Positions 43,872 to 51,845 of a DNA stretch of 51,845 bases are shown in pieces. The DNA is from DASVVT01 sp036386415 (GTDB lineage: Bacteria > Acidobacteriota > Blastocatellia > Pyrinomonadales > Pyrinomonadaceae). A model generated the notes under the pieces. It worked only from the letters and a program-made list of their open reading frames with translations. It had not been told where the DNA came from and made no database searches. A program made the position numbers and the translations under genes. Positions within the stretch are counted from its first letter, which is position 1, and every line of letters starts with the position of its first letter. Where the stretch lies: the NCBI GenBank assembly GCA_036386415.1, contig DASVVT010000003.1, forward strand, positions 1-51,845, written 5' to 3'.

Positions 43872-43963
43872 CGGTAGACAGTCGACAGTAGTCAGTAGCC
43901 AGTAGGAAAAGCGTCAACCGCCTTTCTTTCTACTGGCTACCGTCTACTGGCTACCGTCTACTG
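43872..43963. repeat. AGTAGNC heptamer element, copy H (core mostly deleted)
   Basis: Left arm CGGTAGACAGTCGACAGTAG..., right arm CTACTGGCTACCGTCTACTGG... The centre is only GAAAAGCGTCAACCGCCTTT, which matches one end of core type 1. It looks like an internal deletion derivative. The stop codon of the BNR-propeller gene (TAG at 43958-43960) is in the right arm. Confidence 0.9.
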
Positions 43964-46390
43964 GGTCGATGCGCTCGCGCCTCGCTCGGCGACGTAGATT
44001 CCCGCCGAGTGTGAGCCGACCAGAATCCTACTCTGATCGCGCGGATCCAGCGCCAGCGCCCAGATGCGCTGGCTCGGAAGGCGCTGATCGCGCGGGTCTA
44101 TTCTGAGCCAGCTCATTCCCGCATCGGTCGAGCGATACACGCCGCCGCTATTTTCGGCATACACGCCCTCGCTATTCTGATAGGCGTTGCCGACGAAGAT
44201 TTCGTCGCCGTTCTCCGGGTTGACGAGAATGCTGGCATAGTCGCCGTATGGCAGATTACCGCCGCGCCGTATCCACTTCTCGCCGCCATCATGCGAAACA
44301 TAGAGCGTCTGCTTGGTGCCGACGTAAATATAGGCCGAGCGTTTCTTGTCCTGCTCAATGGCGCTGATCGCCGCGTTGGTCGGGATGCCCGGAACCTGCT
44401 GCCACGTCGCGCCGCTATCGCGTGAGACGAGGACGCCGGAATTGGCCGTGCCGACCCAGATCGTCTTCGGATTCTGCGGGCTCGTCGAGACTGCCGTCGT
44501 GCGCGGATCGATGCCCGCGCCATACACTATCTTCTCCCAGCCTTTGACGGGATCGTAGCTGCGATAGAGACCGGCGTTGGTCGCTGCCAGGATACCCGTG
44601 CGCCCTTCTCTTTCGTCGTAGAAATTAACGAGGGCATTGACCGCATCGGTCAGCGCCAGAACCGCCGCAGGTATTTTTCCGGATTCGGTAGTCGTTTGCA
44701 CGCCGCCACCTAGTCCGAGCGCCGTGAGTGTCGCATCATCCAGTTTGCCCGAGACGGGGATACCTTTATCCGTCTGGAACTTCCTGATCGCCTCGACCGT
44801 TTTTGTGCCCGCCTGCCCATCCGGCGTGCCCACATCATAGCCAGCCGCGATGAGCGCCTCCTGGGCGCGCTTGGTCATATCATCCGTGCGGCGGGCGGCT
44901 GCCGAGGCAGCGCTCGCGCGCGGTGATGTTGAAGCGCGGCCACGACTGCTGCTGCGGCGACGTCCGCCTCTGGACGGGCCGGAGGCGGGCGGACTAATCT
45001 TCGGCGCGCCGATTGGAGCCCAGGATGCCCCCCTGTCCATCGACCGATAGACGCCTAGATTCGTGCCGAGGTAGATGATATTGCCGTCGCGCTCGTCCTG
45101 AAGGATCGAATAACTGATCAGGCGGTTCGGCATGTTGCGCATAGAGGCGTCCCATGTCGCGCCGCCATTGTTGCTGACGAAGAAGAAGCCGCCGCCGGTG
45201 GCCGTATTGATGGTCGTCGCGTAGACGCGACCCGGCTTCTCGCGGTCTGTGAGAATCGAGTTGGCAAACCGCCCGCTGTATCCTCCGTTGCTCGGCACAA
45301 ATGTTCTTCCGGAATCGCGCGAGACCATCACGCCGTAATTGTTCGTGCCGATATAGATGGTCTCAGGAGTCCGTGGGTGAACGGCGATGGAGTTGATCTC
45401 CAACTGCTTGGATGTCGTCAGCATCCAGGAGCCGTCTGCGCCTCCACGCGTCGAACGCCAAAAGCCCTCGGTCGTGCCCGCGAAGACAAGACCGGAGGCC
45501 GAAGGGTGCTGGAGGATGGCGCGCGTGCGGCGCGATTGTGAAGGGATGCCCTGCACCTTGCGCCACTGCTCGCCGCGATTACGTGAATCGTAAATCCCGC
45601 TGCAAGCCGAAGCAATAATGTGATCCGGGTCACGTGGGTCTATGTCGATGGCGAAAATGTCCGAGTCGTCGATCATGCCGGTCTTGATGGACTTCCATGT
45701 TCTCCCGCCGTCTGTAGATTTATATGGCAGATACCATGTGCCAGCGTAGATCACATCCGGGGTGCGCGGATCGACGGCGAGTGACTCGACGTTGATGAGG
45801 CCAGGCGTGGCGGCGGTCGGCAACTGCGTCCAGGAATCGCCCGCATCGGTCGAACGGTAGAGGCCACGATTGGTCCCGGCCACGAGGATGTCAGGGTTTG
45901 AAGAAGACTGTGTCAAAGAGTGAATAGCCTCTGTTTTCAACTCTGCCGATTCGCGCCACGTCGCGCCGCCGTCCGTCGACTTGAAGAACCCGCCGGATTC
46001 TTTGTGGCGATGCGCGCCGACATAGATCGTGCGCGAGTCGCGCGGGTCTACCTCTATGTGATCGATAAAGAGTTTGGGGCGGTTGAAGTTATAGAGCATG
46101 CGCCACTGCGCCCCACCATCATTGGAGATATAAATCTGACCATCGAGCGTGCCGAAATAGAGGCGCGCTGTGTCGTTTGGATCAACCACGAGCGCCCGCA
46201 CGTCGCCGCCTGTCGGGCCTGTGACGCGCCAGTTCATGGCATACTGCGGATCGCTCGCGCCGTCCGAAGCATCAGCCGCTTGAGCCACGAAACGGTCGCG
46301 ACTCTGCATCATGAGCGCCGGCGTGACGAGCGAGTAAAGAGCTAGCAGCAAGAGTGAACGTTTTATTAGTCGGGTGATCATCAGTCTCAT
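43958..46390 (-). CDS. Exported BNR/sortilin-like propeller protein with inserted peptidoglycan-binding domain
   Basis: An 810-residue exported protein. The leader is MRLMITRLIKRSLLLLALYS...; the second Met at position 4 is an alternative start. Two beta-propeller regions consist of repeats with the Asp-box pattern (STDGGATW, STDAGDSW, STDGGRTW, SRDSGATW, STDAGMSW). Between them (~500-560) lies MTKRAQEALIAAGYDVGTPD...AIRKFQTDKGIPVSGKLD, a PG_binding_1 domain, preceded by a Ser/Arg/Pro-rich linker. It could tether a propeller to the cell wall. The final S-T-Q and TAG are at or in heptamer copy H. Confidence 0.85.
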   Translation of the reverse strand: MRLMITRLIKRSLLLLALYSLVTPALMMQSRDRFVAQAADASDGASDPQYAMNWRVTGPTGGDVRALVVDPNDTARLYFGTLDGQIYISNDGGAQWRMLYNFNRPKLFIDHIEVDPRDSRTIYVGAHRHKESGGFFKSTDGGATWRESAELKTEAIHSLTQSSSNPDILVAGTNRGLYRSTDAGDSWTQLPTAATPGLINVESLAVDPRTPDVIYAGTWYLPYKSTDGGRTWKSIKTGMIDDSDIFAIDIDPRDPDHIIASACSGIYDSRNRGEQWRKVQGIPSQSRRTRAILQHPSASGLVFAGTTEGFWRSTRGGADGSWMLTTSKQLEINSIAVHPRTPETIYIGTNNYGVMVSRDSGRTFVPSNGGYSGRFANSILTDREKPGRVYATTINTATGGGFFFVSNNGGATWDASMRNMPNRLISYSILQDERDGNIIYLGTNLGVYRSMDRGASWAPIGAPKISPPASGPSRGGRRRSSSRGRASTSPRASAASAAARRTDDMTKRAQEALIAAGYDVGTPDGQAGTKTVEAIRKFQTDKGIPVSGKLDDATLTALGLGGGVQTTTESGKIPAAVLALTDAVNALVNFYDEREGRTGILAATNAGLYRSYDPVKGWEKIVYGAGIDPRTTAVSTSPQNPKTIWVGTANSGVLVSRDSGATWQQVPGIPTNAAISAIEQDKKRSAYIYVGTKQTLYVSHDGGEKWIRRGGNLPYGDYASILVNPENGDEIFVGNAYQNSEGVYAENSGGVYRSTDAGMSWLRIDPRDQRLPSQRIWALALDPRDQSRILVGSHSAGIYVAERGASASTQ

Positions 46391-46565
46391 CTCGTGTCTC
46401 GGAATTTTTTGAGGTCGCGCGGCTAGAGCGCGCCCTTTTGCATAATTGATGGAGAGAGTTTAACACACCACCGCGCAGGAGACGCAGTGGAAGTTTAGGA
46501 TGCCTGGCAGACTGAAGGCGGTTGTACCGAAAACATCCGGCCCCGCTCCCTTCAGATAAAGCGAT

Positions 46566-46604
46566 GCGGGCGATGCCTCTCTTTTTCGGAGAAACATCGC
46601 CCGC
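46566..46604 (-). terminator. Stem-loop after the large barrel-protein gene
   Basis: Arms GCGGGCGATG and CATCGCCCGC (10 bp, perfect) enclose ~19 nt, 55 nt past the stop codon of the gene ending at 46659. There is no U-run on the minus strand, so intrinsic termination is uncertain. The rest of 46391-46658 shows no gene. Confidence 0.45.
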
Positions 46605-46658
46605 GTTCGGGATGTGGTCGCGCCTCAGCTCAAGAGCCGGGACGCGAGCGGTTCAGTT

Positions 46659-49217
46659 CTATTCTTCACCACGACGGCGACCAGCGCGACGACGTGCTGT
46701 GCCGCGACGGCCACGGCGTGCAGGCCGACATTCCGGACACGGCTGCAAGTCAGTCCTCGTAGCAGTGGTCGGGATATTGGTCGCACCAGTCGGACAGATA
46801 TGCAGTTCGACTGTCAACTCTGTAGCACAATTGTCGGCGGCAACCACCGTAATGCGTCCCGGATCGAGACCGCGTGTGGTGACCAGATAGTCCTTAGCAC
46901 GATCAGCACGACGCTGTGCTTCACCAGCGCAACTGCCGTAGGCCACGATATAACCCTGTGAACCCGGCTCATTCTGCAACTGGATGGCGAAGTTGTCGAG
47001 ACGTGCTTTCTCGTCGTTGAAGGCGATGTTGCCGTACTCGTCAAACTTACGGCAGATCGCGGTGATGCCAACCTGCGCCGTGCAGGAAGCGGTTGTCTGG
47101 CACTCTGGCGGATAGCCACCGACCTGCACCGTGGCAGTGATGGACTGGCCGCCAAGTTTCGTCGTGTCAACAGTGATCGAAGGCGTACCCTGACCACCGG
47201 TGATCGTTCCGGCAGAAACTGACCAGTTGTAGGTGGCAGTCACACCCGGAGCGCCGCCACTGACGCTGGCCGTGAAGGTGATTGGCGTACCCTCAGGCGT
47301 AATGCCGGACGGGCAATCGACTCTCACTTCAGGACACGGCGGATGGCAACGCGGGGCGTTCACGGTGACGGTCGTCGAAGAGAAGGCCACGCATCCGCAA
47401 CCGTCATCGACTTCCACTGTCGCCGTGTAAGTGCCTGGCTGAACGCCTGCCAGATCCCAGGTCACGTTCGGCCCCTCGCCCGTCACTTTACCGCCGGTCG
47501 TCGAATACGTATAGAGCAGCGTATCGCCGTCCGGGTCTGTCGCGTTGGCCGAGAGTTGAACTGTCTCGCCAGAGCTAGGCGTATAGTCCGTGTCGGGAAC
47601 GAGTCCCGGCGGGCACGGCGGATTGACCGTCGCCGAAGACGGCGTCAGCGTCACAGTCGGCGGCTGGTTCGGTAAAAACTCGGGCGCACGATCATTGCGC
47701 TTGCCAACCCAGAACTGCACGATGAAGCCGTTGGCATCATCCGTCGGGTTGAAGTTGCGCGGGAACGCGCCTTCCGTCGCCGGCACGGTCGTTGCCGGGA
47801 ACGTAAAGGTCGTGAATGCGGGCGGCGGCCCCGGCGCGGCGATCGTGATATTGAACGGCGTGATGTTTGTTCTAGCCTGTTTCGGATTGAACAGGTCACG
47901 ATTCTGGTTGTTCAGATGGTAGCGATACGCGAAACCGAAGCCGTACCATCTCTTCGGGAAGATCCTGAGGCCAGCCAGCACATCGACGGGGCTGTTCTCA
48001 AACGCATTCGGCGTGCGACCGCCAACATACTGCGTCGAGCGCAACTCGGCGATGATCTGGAAGTGCTTGTTGATCGGGAAGTCGAAGCCGACGCCGGCCA
48101 GGAATTCATCCGGTCGGTCAAGAATCACGGCATCGCCGATCTTCGGATTGCTGTTCAGGATGTAGCCGAAGTTGGCCGATATGTTGGTCGAACGGCTGAG
48201 CCGTCCATCGACGGCGAAGACCAGACCGAAGTCGCCGATGTCGCCGCCCGGGCTCGCCCCGCGCTGCAAGTTGCGGAAGCCGCTGGCATCGTCGGCCTTG
48301 TCGGCATAGAAACGATAGAACGGGATCAGGGCAACGCCAAAGGCATTGTCCGGCTCCGTGAAACGAATCTTGCCGCCGATGACGAAGGTCGAGAAGCTTG
48401 ACTCGCCGTACTCCCGGTTAATAAACGGAGCATCGTTCAAGTAGGTCGGCTCAATCGTAAAGGTCGCGGGCACGTTGAACGGGTTGAAGATCAGGTTCGG
48501 CGTACCTGGCAGGACAGACGTGGCGAGCACGATGCCCGGCAGGATGCTGCCGACCGGCGAGCCGATTCCCGGGAAGAGATCAGCCGACCCGAAATTACCG
48601 CCGCTGCCGCTCAGAACCGGATTGCCGATCACAGCGTTAAAGCCGGGGAAGCCAAAGAAAGCTCCCGGTGAGCCTGGCCCTTGCTGGAAGCTGCCCGCGT
48701 TTCCGCCGAAGAACGGGTAGTTGACGAACGGCGCGCTGCACACAGGGCGAAACACAGCCGTGCCTGCAATGGTGCCGACGTTACCCACTGGAGCCGCGAC
48801 AATCGCCGGGCTGCTGCACCCTCCGTTGCCTAAGAGGCGAGAATTCGGAAGGTAGAAGCTGGATAGGTTAGCCGGGCTGTTGACCCGAATACCGCGATAG
48901 GCGTCCGTGTTGAAGAACAGTTCGAGGTAGTCAGACAATCCGATCTGGAAGCTGACGGGCACCTCGACGATGTCTGCATCACCGGGATCGCGGTCGAAGT
49001 TACTGTACGCAATGCTGAAAGTGAACTCTCCCTTGCGCAGCGTTTGTCCATCATAGATGGTGAAGAGTCCAGTTGGCCCGCCAACGGGGCCGCCTGTGCC
49101 TACGGTCGGAGCAATGTTCCGAGGATCATTCTCGTTCCTTAAAGTTTGAGCTGAAGCTGCGGCACACAGCGTCAACGTAACGAGCGCGGCAACGAGCGCT
49201 CTTCTCGCGAGTCTCAT
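46659..49217 (-). CDS. Outer-membrane barrel protein with PKD-like and OmpA-derived C-terminal domains
   Basis: An 852-residue exported protein. The ATG at 49217 has a strong ribosome site (AGGAGG) and starts a signal peptide (MRLARRALVAALVTLTLCAAASAQ). Residues ~25-520 are beta-rich with many Gly/Pro and Phe, like a transmembrane barrel (YDGQTLRKGEFTFSIAYSNF, FRFYADKADD...). Then come two PKD/Ig-like domains (~530-700; SANATDPDGDTLLYTYSTTGG). Last is a diverged OmpA domain (CRKFDEYG...ARLDNFAIQLQNEPGSQG, RRADRAKDYLVTTRG), the same type as in the protein at 17502-18497. The end is a highly Arg-rich tail. It may link outer membrane and peptidoglycan. Confidence 0.82.
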   Translation of the reverse strand: MRLARRALVAALVTLTLCAAASAQTLRNENDPRNIAPTVGTGGPVGGPTGLFTIYDGQTLRKGEFTFSIAYSNFDRDPGDADIVEVPVSFQIGLSDYLELFFNTDAYRGIRVNSPANLSSFYLPNSRLLGNGGCSSPAIVAAPVGNVGTIAGTAVFRPVCSAPFVNYPFFGGNAGSFQQGPGSPGAFFGFPGFNAVIGNPVLSGSGGNFGSADLFPGIGSPVGSILPGIVLATSVLPGTPNLIFNPFNVPATFTIEPTYLNDAPFINREYGESSFSTFVIGGKIRFTEPDNAFGVALIPFYRFYADKADDASGFRNLQRGASPGGDIGDFGLVFAVDGRLSRSTNISANFGYILNSNPKIGDAVILDRPDEFLAGVGFDFPINKHFQIIAELRSTQYVGGRTPNAFENSPVDVLAGLRIFPKRWYGFGFAYRYHLNNQNRDLFNPKQARTNITPFNITIAAPGPPPAFTTFTFPATTVPATEGAFPRNFNPTDDANGFIVQFWVGKRNDRAPEFLPNQPPTVTLTPSSATVNPPCPPGLVPDTDYTPSSGETVQLSANATDPDGDTLLYTYSTTGGKVTGEGPNVTWDLAGVQPGTYTATVEVDDGCGCVAFSSTTVTVNAPRCHPPCPEVRVDCPSGITPEGTPITFTASVSGGAPGVTATYNWSVSAGTITGGQGTPSITVDTTKLGGQSITATVQVGGYPPECQTTASCTAQVGITAICRKFDEYGNIAFNDEKARLDNFAIQLQNEPGSQGYIVAYGSCAGEAQRRADRAKDYLVTTRGLDPGRITVVAADNCATELTVELHICPTGATNIPTTATRTDLQPCPECRPARRGRRGTARRRAGRRRGEE

Positions 49218-49567
49218 CGCATTCCTCCTGCGAAATGAGTATAGAAAAATTTCCAAAAGGGCGGCCTGCCTTGCAAGGCCACGGGTTGGGCGGATGTCTT
49301 TTTGCATCTGACTGTTCATCACAGACATCACGCGCGACCCGTCAACCGTTTTGCGGGGCGCGGACGCTCCAACTACAAGCGTGCAACGATAAAGTTAAAG
49401 TAGAACTGCTACCGCCCTCGACCCGTAACGCGACTGTAGATGGAGCGGAGCAGCGAGAGGAGCTGAGCACGTTGAAGCTGTGCTCATGTAGGGCGCTATA
49501 ACTACCTCTGGTTTTGCGCCTCCCGACTGTTCTGTGTTCTTGCCTTGCGAACCGGTTGCGCCTCTGC

Positions 49568-49597
49568 GTTATACGAAAACAATGGCGCGACTGTCAA
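49568..49597 (-). promoter_or_regulatory. Promoter for the barrel-protein gene (TTGACA-18-TATAAC)
   Basis: On the minus strand TTGACA (49592-49597) and TATAAC (49568-49573) are 18 nt apart. Transcription would begin near 49561, leaving a leader of about 340 nt before the ATG at 49217. Apart from this promoter I see no gene or known element in 49218-49741. Confidence 0.7.
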
Positions 49598-49741
49598 TCT
49601 TTCAGAATGCCTGACTAAAGCTGCGGTCTGAGACTTGAGCCTTTGCCCCGCATACTGAATTCCGCCAGACCATACTCCACATTGGAGCGGAAATCAAGAC
49701 TTTTTCACTACTTAGCGGAAAAAATGCATATGTTTTTTCCG

Positions 49742-51022
49742 TCACGCGTAAATACCTCGCATGCGCGTATCGTATGCTACGCGGTCAATCGCCAGCATGT
49801 AAGCAGCCGTTCTGGTGTCTACAGAGTGCGAATCGGCGTAGCGACAGAGATCATTAAAGCTTGCGACCATCTTGTCCTGCAAGCGCTCATTGACGACATC
49901 TTCGCGCCAGAAATAGCCCATTCTATCCTGCACCCACTCGAAATAGGAGACCGTGACGCCACCCGCATTGGCTAAGATGTCTGGAATCACGAAGATACCT
50001 TTTTCGTGCAGGATGGCGTCGGCAGAGGCTGTGGTCGGCCCGTTCGCGCCTTCGGCCAACACCTTGCACTTGATGCGGTCTGCGTTGTCCGAGCGAATCT
50101 GGTTCTCGGTCGCGGCCGGCACCAGCACATCGCATTCGAGTTCGAGCAGTTCCTGGTTGCTGACGCGCTCGACACCTTTAAAGTCCTCGAAGGAACGTGT
50201 CTGTTGGAGATGCTTGAGAGCCTCGTGAATATCTATCCCGTTCGGGTTGTAGATGCCGCCGTGAATATCTGAGATGGCGACCACCTTGTAGCCCGCCTCA
50301 TGGAGCAGGCGCGCGCCGATGCCGCCCACGTTGCCTGACCCCTGTACCACGACGCGCGTCTGCGGCGGGGTCATCTTGAATCTCTTAATGGCTTCATTGA
50401 TGACGAAGAGGATGCCGCGCCCCGTCGCTTCGCGCCTGCCGCTTGATCCTCCAAGGTCGATGGGCTTGCCCGTCACGACGGCTGTCACGGTATGGCGCGC
50501 ATGCATCGAATAGGTATCCATGATCCACGCCATCGTCTGCTCGTTGGTGTTCATGTCGGGCGCGGGCACATCTTTTTCCGGCCCGATGAAGTCCAGAAGC
50601 TCTGCGGCGTAGCGGCGCGTCATGCGCTCAAGCTCGCCTATGGACATCTGTGTAGGGTCGCAGACAATGCCGCCCTTGGCTCCGCCAAATGGCACGTTGA
50701 CGACCGCGCACTTCCAGGTCATCCAGGCGGCGAGCGCACGAATCTCGTCGATATTCACATCGGGCGAGTAGCGTATGCCACCCTTGGCCGGGCCGCGCGC
50801 GAAGTTGTGCTGCACGCGATAACCTTCAAAGACCTGTATGCGCCCCGAATCCATGCGCGTCGGGATATAGACCTTCAGCTCGCGGTTGGGCACACGCATC
50901 ACCGCGTACAGGTCTGGGTCTAGATCAAGCAGTTGCGCCGCCCGGTCAAAACGCGACATCATCGACTCAAACGGATTGTCTTCCTTGATGCTCCGTACGT
51001 CATCTACCATTGCACTAGACAT
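49742..51022 (-). CDS. gdhA: Glutamate dehydrogenase
   Basis: Converts glutamate to 2-oxoglutarate and ammonia, or the reverse, using NAD(P). The 426-residue hexameric-type enzyme has the catalytic-lysine motif VPFGGAKGGIVCDP near residue 115. GPAKGGIRYSPDV is the substrate site, VVVQGSGNVGGIGARLLHEAG the Rossmann motif, and NAGGVTVSYFEWVQD lies near the C-terminus. The ATG at 51022 follows GGAGGG; the frame is open to 51085 only through translated heptamer repeat. Cofactor preference is not decided. Heptamer copy I lies directly upstream. Confidence 0.95.
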   Translation of the reverse strand: MSSAMVDDVRSIKEDNPFESMMSRFDRAAQLLDLDPDLYAVMRVPNRELKVYIPTRMDSGRIQVFEGYRVQHNFARGPAKGGIRYSPDVNIDEIRALAAWMTWKCAVVNVPFGGAKGGIVCDPTQMSIGELERMTRRYAAELLDFIGPEKDVPAPDMNTNEQTMAWIMDTYSMHARHTVTAVVTGKPIDLGGSSGRREATGRGILFVINEAIKRFKMTPPQTRVVVQGSGNVGGIGARLLHEAGYKVVAISDIHGGIYNPNGIDIHEALKHLQQTRSFEDFKGVERVSNQELLELECDVLVPAATENQIRSDNADRIKCKVLAEGANGPTTASADAILHEKGIFVIPDILANAGGVTVSYFEWVQDRMGYFWREDVVNERLQDKMVASFNDLCRYADSHSVDTRTAAYMLAIDRVAYDTRMRGIYA

Positions 51023-51033
51023 GATTCCCTCCG

Positions 51034-51168
51034 GCAGACAGTAGACGGTAGACAGTAGAAAAGAAAAGCGGTTGATGTGTATCAATGCTGAGCCGTTACA
51101 TTATATTAGACAACAATGCATACCACTGCGGTTCTTCTACTGACCACTGACTACTGTCTACTGTCTAC
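51034..51168. repeat. AGTAGNC heptamer element, copy I (core type 1, inverted)
   Basis: Left arm CAGACAGTAGACGGTAGACAG..., right arm CTACTGACCACTGACTACTG... The core begins AAGCGGTTGATGTG and ends CCACTGCGGTT; in reverse complement it aligns with copies A, C and D. It lies between the gdhA ribosome site and the larE stop codon, which is in the right arm. Confidence 0.93.
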
Positions 51169-51845
51169 CTTTTTAATCACTTCATTCATCGCGCCCGTGC
51201 GATAGCCGTGCAGGTCTAGCGTCACATAGCGGAAGCCGAGGGCGCGGAACCGCCTTGCCAGTTCATCGACCACTTCACGATGGAGCGCGCGGTCGAGTTC
51301 CCGTGGCGCAATCTCCAGGCGCACCAGCTCGTCGTGGTGGCGAACACGAAACTCACGAAACCCCATTGAGCGCATGATCTCTTCGCCGCGATCAACCGTC
51401 CTCAGCCGCTCGATGGTCACGGTCGTGCCATAAGCGATGCGCGAAGAGAGGCACGGGCTCGCAGGCTTGTCCCACGTCGGCAACCCCCGGCGACGGCTCA
51501 GCTCCCGCACCTCACGCTTGCTCATCCCCACTTCGACGAGCGGGCTGCGGACGTTGTGCTCCTCAGCCGCAGCGCGCCCCGGTCTATAATCGCCCAGATC
51601 GTCCATCGTCGAGCCGTCGATGACGAACGCGAGCTGGCGCGTCTCGGCGAGCGGCGCGAGCTTATCGTAGAGCTCAGTCTTACAGAAGTAGCAGCGATTG
51701 GGCGCATTGGCACGGTAGCGCGGGTCGTCCAGCTCTTCCGTGCGGATCATCTCTTGATGAAAGCCGAACTGCTCGACGAGCTGTGTTGTCAAAGCGCGCT
51801 GGTACTCCGGCAGACTCGGCGATTCCCCTGTCTCGCACAGCGCAC
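51151..51845 (-). CDS. larE: ATP-dependent sacrificial sulfur transferase LarE (C-terminal part, cut by window edge)
   Basis: LarE donates sulfur from its own cysteine to build the nickel-pincer cofactor of lactate racemase-type enzymes. The frame stays open to the right edge, so the N-terminal ATP-binding part (SGGVDS motif) is outside. The visible part has ALCETGESPSLPEYQRAL, the NRCYFCKTELY motif, STMDDLGDYRPGRAA and KPASPCLSSRI, whose Cys is the sulfur donor in Lactobacillus LarE. The last residues V-D-S-R-Q and the TAG stop come from heptamer copy I. Roughly 231 of ~270 residues are present. Confidence 0.9.
   Translation of the reverse strand, partial: ALCETGESPSLPEYQRALTTQLVEQFGFHQEMIRTEELDDPRYRANAPNRCYFCKTELYDKLAPLAETRQLAFVIDGSTMDDLGDYRPGRAAAEEHNVRSPLVEVGMSKREVRELSRRRGLPTWDKPASPCLSSRIAYGTTVTIERLRTVDRGEEIMRSMGFREFRVRHHDELVRLEIAPRELDRALHREVVDELARRFRALGFRYVTLDLHGYRTGAMNEVIKKVDSRQ

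Overview
The window looks like chromosomal DNA of an Acidobacteriota bacterium, most likely class Blastocatellia (Pyrinomonas-like). The evidence is the 16S rRNA sequence, the VWFA-related and TonB-receptor proteins typical of the phylum, and the generally high-GC housekeeping genes. The taxonomic call is inference from sequence reading, not from an alignment.

Layout. Positions 1-3600 hold most of an rRNA operon on the minus strand: two tandem consensus promoters, a leader, the complete 16S, a spacer with tRNA-Ile, an initiator tRNA-fMet and tRNA-Ala, then the 5' part of 23S, which runs off the left edge. Positions 3.7-11 kb hold envelope genes: an SH3 lipoprotein, an M61-like peptidase, a small Cys/His protein beside a TonB receptor, and a VWA protein. 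Positions 11-17 kb hold purH, a zinc-ribbon M48 protease, fabI and a LOG-family gene. From 17 to 33 kb almost everything is on the minus strand: cutA, a secreted two-copy OmpA-like protein, a PfkB kinase, a BamD-like protein, mtnP, an MBL hydrolase, a parvulin, methylmalonyl-CoA epimerase, meaB, acyl-CoA dehydrogenase, and the block M50 protease-trpS-scpA-scpB-rluB. Positions 33-37.6 kb hold hflX overlapping a 7TM-HD cyclic-nucleotide phosphodiesterase. A short accessory patch (37.7-39.3 kb) holds a small hypothetical gene, a toxin-antitoxin pair and a DUF72 gene. The rest holds HIT, HU, rpsA, a BNR-propeller protein, a large beta-barrel/PKD/OmpA-like protein, glutamate dehydrogenase and the C-terminal part of larE, cut by the right edge.

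The most striking feature is not a gene. The spaces between genes are filled with long inverted repeats whose arms are runs of degenerate heptamers. One family (unit AGTAGNC) has nine members of about 90-150 bp. Six or more share a conserved core of about 70 bp that occurs in both orientations; two others share a second core. The elements sit at or within a few bases of gene 3' ends, and in at least six cases the stop codon TAG, and often the last few codons, lie inside the element arm. Because 7 is not a multiple of 3, the TAG in each heptamer is met in every reading frame within 21 nt. Six further inverted repeats have unrelated heptamer sequences but the same period. They resemble the short tandemly repeated repetitive sequences of filamentous cyanobacteria in style. 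No transposase that could move them is visible here.
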